21,081 nucleotides of DNA from a virus, in the IMG/VR virus record IMGVR_UViG_3300008448_000802, positions 1-21,081 of that record; one strand, given 5' to 3'. The first letter of the stretch is position 1, and each line of letters starts with the position of its first letter. Made by a program: the position numbers and the translations under genes. The notes under the pieces were generated by a model. It did no database searches. It worked only from the letters and a program-made list of their open reading frames with translations, and was not told the origin of the DNA. Below, in pieces: positions 5,982-11,167 of this stretch.

Positions 5982-6757
5982 GCCGCCCAAAGACCCATCA
6001 CGGTCTTCACTGCGCGTTCAGGGGTCGAGTACTCGCTCCCTTTAATCATTGGGATGGAGAGGTCGCAGTCCCTGCACTCGTCTACAAAGTGGCGCGATAT
6101 CCCGTAAGCATCAATCTCTTGAGGGGTCATGAACTCCATGACCCGAAAGAAGAACCGGCGCAGCATGATGGGCGTGGCAAAGCACAACCCGACCCGATCC
6201 ATGTCGATGGGTTCCTCCGGTCGTTTAACCGTGACAGACCAGACGAACTTGTCACCGCTCATGAAATCGTTGCCGTGCTTGATGGCAATCAACTCGACGC
6301 GCCGACCGGACAGTTGAATCCGGTCGATGAGCGAGACGATGGCGACACCACGATTCACGATTTCCTGTGCGTCCACATTGCAGTTAGCCGACATGTTCAC
6401 GGCGATGCGGACGATGGGCGACGGTGACGGCGGTGCGATGTCGGACATGGCGAACATGTCCTCCGGAACACCGGCTGCATTCGCAGGGATGCAGGGGAAC
6501 GCGCCGACCGGGGCGGTGTCCCACATGGGTTCCGGTTCCATCGTCACTTTGACCGCCGCAGACTCGATTGCAGCGCGTCCGGCAGGGTGACCCTTGACGG
6601 CGTATTCCAGTGCATCTTCCCATGTATCGCAGCCAGACCAGTCGGCTCTGCCAATCGCTTGCGAACCTTGCGAAGTGTCTCCCCAGTTGGTTTTGCGGGT
6701 GCGGAGGTCATGCACGAATTCGTCCCATGATTCTGCGTTGTAGCGGTAGGTGGTCAT
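5972..6757 (-). CDS. DUF7192-like phage protein
   Basis: The start is the ATG ending at 6757 (MTTYRYNAESWDEFVHDLR), after AGAGGAAAG, giving 261 residues. A 69-residue in-frame extension upstream overlaps the ATPase gene and is not credible. The pattern of an N-terminal SWDEF helix, an RADWSGCDTWEDALEYA segment with Trp and Gly, and a later strand-rich half matches, from memory, the DUF7192 family found beside MoxR/CobS-like ATPases in phages. It contains a proline-rich linker (DIAPPSPSPIVR) near the middle. Its start overlaps the ATPase stop as ATGA. This fits an ATPase partner, but its activity is unknown. Confidence 0.68.
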   Translation of the reverse strand: MTTYRYNAESWDEFVHDLRTRKTNWGDTSQGSQAIGRADWSGCDTWEDALEYAVKGHPAGRAAIESAAVKVTMEPEPMWDTAPVGAFPCIPANAAGVPEDMFAMSDIAPPSPSPIVRIAVNMSANCNVDAQEIVNRGVAIVSLIDRIQLSGRRVELIAIKHGNDFMSGDKFVWSVTVKRPEEPIDMDRVGLCFATPIMLRRFFFRVMEFMTPQEIDAYGISRHFVDECRDCDLSIPMIKGSEYSTPERAVKTVMGLWAAAA

Positions 6758-7755
6758 GCTGCTTTCCTCTTGGGCATGTTGGATCGAATCTTGTCGATGT
6801 CGAGCGCGGACAGGTTGCGCGTCAGTACGAGTTCCTCCACACGGTTCCAGTCGAGACCGGCACTCAGCAACTTGCCACCCTTGATGGATGCGCGTGGGCT
6901 GACCACATGGCGCAACTTCAACTCGCGCACTGCCTTGCGGAACGCTTGGACATGGCGCGTCCATGCGTCATTGGGCGAGATGGCGAGTTCCAAACGCTCG
7001 TCGTAGTCCATCGACACGAACGAGAACCGGTCGAGGGTCGCGGCATCGAGTTGCGACCGCCCGACATACTGCGCGTCAGCACCGGCACCGAAAGTATTCG
7101 CGGCGGCGATGATGACGAAGTCCGCGTGGCGTTTAACCGTGCCGACGGGAAAGGCGGCGAGGTCGTTGGCAGCGATGGCGTTGAACGCCAACAGTGCCTG
7201 AGCGGACGATGCGTCAATCTCATCGAACAGAAACACACCACCGCCGACATAGGCGCGGTACAGGTCGGTCTCCATGTACTTGCCTTCGGCGTTGATGAAG
7301 CCCTGCAACTGGTACGCCATGCCCACGGCACCCGTGCTGTAGAAGGGCAGTTCCAGTGCCTCAGCAGCCTGAGCCGCGATGGTCGTTTTACCGGAACCCG
7401 CCGGTCCGACGAGGTACACATTCTCGCGCACCGACAAGGCAGCGAGGACATCCGCGAACACTGCGTGACGGTGACCTGCCGGAAGGGTACGGATGGTCGC
7501 GCCCTGCTTGATTTCAATCCGCACGGGGCGGTGCTGCTCGACCGCAGCGACGGCAGCGGCTATGGCATCCTTGCGAATGCCTTCGATGGTCGCAGCGTCG
7601 AGGGACGCAGCAGCCACCGGGGCAGGGTCGAGACCGTTCCAGATGGCGACGAGGACATCGTCGGATGAATTGGGCGACTTGCCCTGACGCACGGCATGCA
7701 TTTTGAGGTACGAGCGGTCGCTGTCGTTCAAGGGCAGCGTGAAGGTGCGATTCAT
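6754..7755 (-). CDS. MoxR/CobS-like AAA+ ATPase
   Basis: The 333-residue product starts MNRTFTLPLNDSDRS, seven bases after GGAGG. The ATPase core is complete: Walker A GPAGSGKT (117-124), Walker B VFLFDEID (174-181, with Asp178 and Glu179), a sensor-1 asparagine in AAANT (Asn220) and an arginine-finger-like LDRF (Arg243). The layout matches the dynein-like AAA_5 group, which includes MoxR, CbbQ and cobaltochelatase CobS; phage copies are often labelled porphyrin biosynthesis protein. These ATPases usually remodel a partner, often a von Willebrand factor A protein, but none is visible. Its neighbours are a SprT-like protease and a DUF7192-like protein. The N-terminal 100 residues are specific to the phage type. 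Confidence 0.88.
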   Translation of the reverse strand: MNRTFTLPLNDSDRSYLKMHAVRQGKSPNSSDDVLVAIWNGLDPAPVAAASLDAATIEGIRKDAIAAAVAAVEQHRPVRIEIKQGATIRTLPAGHRHAVFADVLAALSVRENVYLVGPAGSGKTTIAAQAAEALELPFYSTGAVGMAYQLQGFINAEGKYMETDLYRAYVGGGVFLFDEIDASSAQALLAFNAIAANDLAAFPVGTVKRHADFVIIAAANTFGAGADAQYVGRSQLDAATLDRFSFVSMDYDERLELAISPNDAWTRHVQAFRKAVRELKLRHVVSPRASIKGGKLLSAGLDWNRVEELVLTRNLSALDIDKIRSNMPKRKAA

Positions 7756-7757
7756 GT

Positions 7758-8369
7758 TCAAGCCTCCAATTTCAGAGTTTCGTACTTTCCGCAGACAGGG
7801 CAAGCGGACAGGCCATGCAGCCGATTCGCCTGAAGGGCGGAGACACGCGCCGTCCACCCGCAGTCAGAGCATTGCAACTTCAGCAGTCGCGTCCCCTGCT
7901 TCTTGCGCGAATTCGGATCGATTTTCGCGTGGGGATACGCGCCCAGAATCTGCGCGATGTCGCCCAGTTCATTGGACAGCCATGCTCCGGCAGTGGTCGA
8001 TGTCAATGCGCCGACTAGGTCGATGCCACGGGCGACCCGTGCGAACTCGCCACGATGACCGCATTGGATGCCAGACCAGACATGCGCCAACTCATGCGCG
8101 AGAACGGCGAGGACATCCAAGGGACGGTCGAGTACGGGGTTGATGAACACTTCGAAAGTTCCATCAGCAGAAATGGACGGGTCGAACGCCTGTCCCAGTG
8201 CCACCTTGCCGCTGCGCGACCCACGGTAGCCGATGGGAAACCCACAGGCGACACGGTATCGACGCTGCTCCCACTGCGCGGGTTCGATACCGGCACGGGT
8301 GAACACTTGGTGCTGAAGGGCGACGGCAGCAGCCGCCAACCACGGTTCGCGTTCTGTGAAGTTCGTCAT
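7758..8369 (-). CDS. SprT-like zinc metalloprotease
   Basis: This 203-residue protein has the zincin active-site motif HELAH (92-96) with Glu93 as the catalytic base and His105 in CGHRGEF as the third metal ligand. Near the C-terminus are two pairs of cysteines (CSDC at 167-170 and CPVC at 190-193) that form a zinc ribbon, as in SprT/Spartan proteins. Spartan digests proteins crosslinked to DNA, while the role of phage copies is not known. The start is the ATG ending at 8369, six bases after GGAGGG; an in-frame TTG just upstream is less likely. It lies two bases from both neighbours, suggesting one operon with the AAA+ ATPase. Confidence 0.85.
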   Translation of the reverse strand: MTNFTEREPWLAAAAVALQHQVFTRAGIEPAQWEQRRYRVACGFPIGYRGSRSGKVALGQAFDPSISADGTFEVFINPVLDRPLDVLAVLAHELAHVWSGIQCGHRGEFARVARGIDLVGALTSTTAGAWLSNELGDIAQILGAYPHAKIDPNSRKKQGTRLLKLQCSDCGWTARVSALQANRLHGLSACPVCGKYETLKLEA

Positions 8370-8371
8370 GT

Positions 8372-8656
8372 TCAACCCTCCCTCAAGAAATATTCACGAC
8401 CGCTGTCATCCTTGACCAATTCGTCCAATTCGTCTGGGTGCATCCCGTCGGTGTCGTAGTCCCAGATTTCGACATCGATGCCATCCGGGCATTCGGTAAT
8501 CTCTGGGATGCCACGATGAATCGTGATGACAACCCTGCGGGACTCATCGAGTGCCGCTACCAGTTGCTCCAGAGCCTCGATGCGCTCCAGAGCGTCAGCA
8601 TCCGGATTAGCCGCCAGTGCTTCGACCTGCTGTCGCAGTGCGTTGATGTCATTCAT
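8372..8656 (-). CDS. Hypothetical acidic phage protein
   Basis: The product is 94 residues, starting MNDINALRQQVEALAANPDA. The start follows CACGGAGAACGAGC, the same leader as the gene at 9376. The N-terminal half is a coiled-coil-like helix (ALERIEALEQLVAAL). The second half has strands (RVVITIHRGIP, VEIWDYD) and an acidic end (PDELDELVKDDSG). This helix-then-strand arrangement recurs in uncultured phages without an assigned role. On the transcript it lies just downstream of the first hammerhead ribozyme, so its message probably has a cleaved 5' end. It is spaced two bases from the SprT-like gene. Confidence 0.65.
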   Translation of the reverse strand: MNDINALRQQVEALAANPDADALERIEALEQLVAALDESRRVVITIHRGIPEITECPDGIDVEIWDYDTDGMHPDELDELVKDDSGREYFLREG

Positions 8657-8703
8657 GCTCGTTCTCCGTGTTGCAGCCGCATCCATGGGGTGCGGTGTTG
8701 GTT

Positions 8704-8765
8704 GGTCTCGTCAGGCGCAGCGTCACTGCGCGACATGGACGGGGTGAGCCGCCCATGTTTCGACC
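8704..8765 (-). ncRNA. Type II hammerhead ribozyme, copy 1
   Basis: Read on the minus strand, the sense strand of the local operon, the full hammerhead core is present in the order stem II 5' strand, GAAA, stem III, UC, stem I, CUGACGA, stem II 3' strand. Stem II is GGUC (8765-8762) with GACC (8707-8704). Stem III is CAUGG (8757-8753) with CCAUG (8738-8734), enclosing a 14-nt loop that can form a small inner helix. Stem I is GCGCAG with CUGCGC around a five-base loop. The catalytic box CUGANGA is intact with C at variable position 7. Cleavage is expected after the C of GUC, between 8732 and 8731. It starts three bases after the stop codon of the gene at 8768-9052. Confidence 0.88.
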
Positions 8766-8767
8766 TG

Positions 8768-9052
8768 TCAGCGCGGCAGAGCGTCCACCTTGGTGAACGA
8801 GGTAACCTCGTACCACCCCTCCACGCCTTCGGCCTCATGCCCGACGATGTCCTCGTCGTGGTCGAAGACATCCCAGACATCCCGGTCGTGCCAATGCTCG
8901 ACCAGAGCGTCCCAATGCTCGTCAATTTCCTCGTCGGACAGGTCAGGAAGGATGACCCCAGTCCCCGTGTCGAAGGTCTCACCGGACTCGTTGATGACAC
9001 CGGAGGTGACAATGTGCTGACACTCGCGAAGCAACTTTTTAAAGGTACGCAT
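8768..9052 (-). CDS. Acidic hypothetical protein flanked by two hammerhead ribozymes
   Basis: The product is 94 residues, starting MRTFKKLLRECQHIVTSGVI after GGAGAGAGTC; an upstream ATG at 9064 is in frame but sits on the ribosome site. The middle and end are very acidic with many His and Trp (DEHWDALVEHWHDRDVWDVF), and the last part reads GWYEVTSFTKVDALPR. No family recognised. The gene is exactly bracketed by ribozymes: copy 2 ends just upstream and copy 1 begins three bases after its stop. Self-cleavage at both would leave an RNA of about 369 nt with only this gene. Confidence 0.68.
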   Translation of the reverse strand: MRTFKKLLRECQHIVTSGVINESGETFDTGTGVILPDLSDEEIDEHWDALVEHWHDRDVWDVFDHDEDIVGHEAEGVEGWYEVTSFTKVDALPR

Positions 9053-9072
9053 GACTCTCTCCATGGTTGGTT

Positions 9073-9124
9073 GGTCTCATCAGTGGCAGCGTGACTGCCA
9101 GACCGGCTCCCGCCGGTTTCGACC
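9073..9124 (-). ncRNA. Type II hammerhead ribozyme, copy 2
   Basis: On the minus strand the order is GGUC (9124-9121), GAAA, stem III CCGGC with GCCGG around a GGGA loop, UC, stem I UGGCAG with CUGCCA around UCACG, CUGAUGA, then GACC (9076-9073). Stem II is the open helix GGUC/GACC, so this is the type II permutation. All core bases (CUGAUGA, GAA, the A-U pair closing stem III, and C17) are canonical. Cleavage is expected between 9101 and 9100. It lies between the gene ending at 9137 and the gene starting at 9052, on the coding strand of the operon. Confidence 0.92.
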
Positions 9125-9136
9125 TATCAGCCAAAC

Positions 9137-9376
9137 TCACTCTAGGGACAGGTCGCCACGACCCGCCCCGCCCGGAATCAGCAAGCCGCCGCCGTTTCCC
9201 CAAGCGTCGTATCCATCGACCTTGGTGAAGCACAGGCCGCTGCTCGTCGAGATGACCTCGCCGACGATGCCGGTCACGACCCCTGCGTCTCTGATTCGAG
9301 CGTGGGGAGTGAAGGTCGAATTGCCGTTGAAGAACACGGCGACCTTGTCGTTGATGTTGAAGATGTTGGTGTTCAT
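9137..9376 (-). CDS. Small hypothetical protein, beta-rich
   Basis: The product is 79 residues, starting MNTNIFNINDKVAVFFNGNS. Its start uses the leader CACGGAGAACGAGC shared with the gene at 8656, and overlaps the upstream stop (ATGA). Short strands (DKVAVFF, AGVVTGIVGEVIS, GLCFTKVDG) suggest a small beta barrel such as an SH3-like fold. A glycine-rich tail follows (WGNGGGLLIPGGAGRG). Families with this layout are common near phage promoters without known role. The second hammerhead starts shortly after its stop. Confidence 0.66.
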   Translation of the reverse strand: MNTNIFNINDKVAVFFNGNSTFTPHARIRDAGVVTGIVGEVISTSSGLCFTKVDGYDAWGNGGGLLIPGGAGRGDLSLE

Positions 9377-9555
9377 GCTCGTTCTCCGTGCGCCAGAACC
9401 AGTGAAAGAATGCCGAAAAACAGGCCGCCGATTAGTCCGGCGTATGACGCAAAATCGACCGATATCGCCGCGTGTGCGGTCGGGATAGCAGGGGCGATAA
9501 GACCTATCAGAAGGAACGCGATTGCGTGAATCGCGACGAAATTAGACGGCTTCAT
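9373..9555 (-). CDS. Small membrane protein
   Basis: The product is 60 residues and the first gene of the leftward cluster, preceded by GAGGTTCAC. It has two hydrophobic stretches, roughly residues 7-26 (IHAIAFLLIGLIAPAIP) and 38-55 (GLIGGLFFGILSLVLAHG), with a short APTAHAA-like turn between them. The first could be an uncleaved or cleaved signal segment (TAHA before AI). Two-helix small proteins include phage holins and membrane exclusion proteins, but this one has no distinguishing motif. Its stop overlaps the next start. Confidence 0.65.
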   Translation of the reverse strand: MKPSNFVAIHAIAFLLIGLIAPAIPTAHAAISVDFASYAGLIGGLFFGILSLVLAHGERA

Positions 9556-9806
9556 GTGAACCTCGTTGCTGTTGGTGACTCAATGCAGCGTCCTCGTCGA
9601 GGGCGCTCTACTCAGTCAATCAGCCTCAGTGGTGTGTATCGCTGTACGGGTTTCCCGTGCGGCTGCATCTCAGCAGCGGGTGGTGGTGGTGGTCACCTGA
9701 GACAATCATGTCGGCACCCTTCGCGTCCCTTTCCGTCCGGGGAGACTTGCGTCTCTCATGCGGTGTCGGTGGTTCGCTTCGTCCTGACTGCGTTGCCGCT
9801 GCCAGT
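9556..9806 (-). ncRNA. Structured leader of the leftward operon
   Basis: About 250 bases lie between the predicted transcription start and the first gene at 9555. They contain several perfect hairpins: GAGAC/GTCTC around TTGC near 9742-9755, ACGGG/CCCGT near 9646-9658 and GCTGC/GCAGC at 9662-9677. No good gene is present apart from the tiny His-rich frame noted separately. It may control expression of the operon. I found no hammerhead core here. Confidence 0.38.
9626..9709 (-). CDS. Possible 27-residue leader peptide, His-rich
   Basis: A short frame in the operon leader starts with ATG ending at 9709, after an AAGGG sequence twelve bases upstream of it. The product contains GDHHHHP and ends YSDTHH. 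A stem-loop (GCTGC/GCAGC) lies inside it. His clusters can belong to attenuation leaders, but there is no following terminator and this may be chance in a structured RNA. Confidence 0.2.
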   Translation of the reverse strand: MIVSGDHHHHPLLRCSRTGNPYSDTHH

Positions 9807-9813
9807 GATGCGA

Positions 9814-9842
9814 ACTGTAAACTACACCAATACACCTGTCAA
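9814..9842 (-). promoter_or_regulatory. Strong sigma70-like promoter for the leftward cluster
   Basis: On the minus strand a perfect TTGACA (9842-9837) is followed after exactly 17 bases by TACAGT (9819-9814), matching four of six positions of TATAAT. Transcription would start near 9807 and read through the structured leader into the genes from 9555 leftward. The region is AT-richer than its surroundings. Confidence 0.7.
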
Positions 9843-10026
9843 CAATTATTTCCGTTTACACGACCACAAATGCACTAAGTCATTGATTCCTGGTCGAATT
9901 TAGTTTGCGTTTAACTGGCACGGAGGGTAGGTTTCGGGGTCAGAATGGCACCGCAAAACACGACAACACCACGAATCACGAGTCAAAGAATTACTAATCA
10001 CTGCAAAACAAGGGCAAAACTACACA

Positions 10027-10632
10027 ATGTCAGGCGTGAAAGACGAGGATGGTTTAACCGCAAAACAAGCGAAATTCGCGGCAAATCTAGCGGAAGGCAT
10101 GTCGCAAGCGGAGGCGTACCGGAATGCATACGACGCGCAGAACATGGCAGCGGAGACGATCCATGCACACGCCAGTAGGTTGGCGAAGCGCGATAAGGTC
10201 GCGGCAAGGGTCGATGCGCTGATAGCGGAGCGGATGCGGCTGATAGAGACTCGCGGCGTTTCAGACAGGGCGAAAGTGGTGGGCCTGCTGCGCCAGTTCG
10301 CTGAGGACGATGCGCGTCCTGACCATGTACGACTACGCGCTGTCGAGTTGTGGGGAAAAACTTGCGGTGCGTTCATCGAGGTCATCGAGGACAGGCGCGA
10401 CCGTCCTGCTGCTGCTGTCGCTGTGGAACTTGAGCGACGACTGGGTGCGTTGCTGTCAGCCGCTGCGCCTCAGGTCACCGTCTACGACATGCTGCCGGAG
10501 CGTGTAAACGGTGCGGATGATGACGATGGTTCCGGTGAGGCAGGTTCCGGTGACAGCGACGATGCGGGTTCCGGGGATAAGGAAGCGCGTGACGCGCACG
10601 GTCTAATCGCACACGCGCCCGTGGGGGGTTAA
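10027..10632 (+). CDS. Terminase small subunit
   Basis: Small terminase subunits bind the phage packaging site and load the large subunit. The 201-residue product has the family's N-terminal helix-turn-helix region: LTAKQAKFAANLAEGMSQAE followed by AYRNAYDAQN, then ASRLAKRDKVAARV. The middle is helical (RMRLIETRGVSDRAKVVGLL). The C-terminus is unusual: an acidic stretch with three GSG units (DDDDGSGEAGSGDSDDAGSG) encoded by repeats of GGTTCCGG. The start has only a weak ribosome site (AAGGG 12 bases upstream). It is separated from the large subunit gene by about 535 bases. Confidence 0.85.
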   Translation: MSGVKDEDGLTAKQAKFAANLAEGMSQAEAYRNAYDAQNMAAETIHAHASRLAKRDKVAARVDALIAERMRLIETRGVSDRAKVVGLLRQFAEDDARPDHVRLRAVELWGKTCGAFIEVIEDRRDRPAAAVAVELERRLGALLSAAAPQVTVYDMLPERVNGADDDDGSGEAGSGDSDDAGSGDKEARDAHGLIAHAPVGG

Positions 10633-10909
10633 ACGCAGGCGCATGCGCGGTCTAAACGCGCACCCGCACCCCCCTGTGTGCGCGACCGTACCCGCGTACC
10701 CTGTATATACGATTTCACTCACTGGATCCCCTACTTTTGCCACTATATGTATCATTTACGCAACAATATGTGGGTAGGGGTAGGGGTTAATGTTCCGTAA
10801 GTTCCTGTTTTGTATGGAATTTGTGGGGAAAATGCATGTAAAAAGGGGGTGTAGGGGTGTCAGGTGAAAATTTTTTGCAAAAAATTTAGCATTTCTGGTC
10901 TATTTCCTA
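10633..10909. other. Gene-free AT- and G-rich region between the terminase genes
   Basis: No gene is visible. The first part is GC-rich with a GCGCATGCGC palindrome (10641-10650). A CGGTCTAAACGC stretch nearby resembles CGGTCTAATCGC just before the small terminase stop. It then becomes AT-rich with repeated G-runs (GGGTAGGGGTAGGGG near 10771 and GTAGGGGTG near 10853). A 20-base perfect palindrome of A and T tracts around GC lies at 10868-10887. Its place beside terminase genes fits a packaging signal, but this is inference. Confidence 0.5.
10868..10887. repeat. 20-base perfect palindrome upstream of the late promoter
   Basis: AAA, six T, GC, six A and TTT form a perfect inverted repeat with no loop. 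It lies 22 bases before the -35 hexamer of the promoter at 10910-10938. It could act as an UP element, an operator or a bend. Confidence 0.6.
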
Positions 10910-10938
10910 TTGATTTTCCCTAATTATTGTGATACAAT
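10910..10938 (+). promoter_or_regulatory. Sigma70 promoter for the late head genes
   Basis: TTGATT (10910-10915), 17 bases, then TACAAT (10933-10938), with TGA immediately before the -10 forming an extended -10 element. Five of six -10 positions and four of six -35 positions match consensus. A start near 10945 gives a leader of about 220 bases before the large terminase. Confidence 0.68.
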
Positions 10939-10944
10939 CGGAAT

Positions 10945-11167
10945 TGTTATAAAGGATTGCGAGTCGAGGGACTGACTAAAGGTGAACACGAGCAATCCAT
11001 ACATCGGAGTGATGCGTTAAAGGGGATATTGTAAGGGAATATTGTAGTGTCAATCGCTACACCCCCCTTTTGGGGGGGGGTTCGCGAAGAGGTGATAGGG
11101 GAGACGACGCGAAGACGAAGTTGTGATGAAACGGGGGCTATTGTCCCTGCATTTTGAGGTACATTTG
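10945..11167 (+). promoter_or_regulatory. Structured 5' leader of the large terminase message
   Basis: The leader begins with a domain closed by GGATTGC (10954-10960) and GCAATCC (10992-10998), containing AGTC (10962-10965)/GACT (10970-10973). Then come CATC/GATG near 11002-11014, a GTAG/CTAC hairpin near 11045, and C6-T4-G9 (11062-11080), whose stem has at least six pairs and four T in the loop. A TTCGCGAA palindrome follows. The C/G stem has no U tail, so it is not a standard terminator. No family recognised. Confidence 0.45.

Noticed and set aside
6610-7668. Long plus-strand open frame of 352 residues
   Set aside because: It is the antisense of the AAA+ ATPase gene, which has complete Walker and sensor motifs and a good ribosome site.
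9556-9806. Third hammerhead in the operon leader
   Set aside because: No CUGANGA box with matching GAAA and stems was found on either strand.
9472-9903. Plus-strand 143-residue frame over the leftward promoter
   Set aside because: It spans a strong promoter and hairpins, has odd composition and no ribosome site.
10771-10875. G-quadruplex
   Set aside because: Only three G-runs are close together; the fourth is too far for a usual quadruplex.
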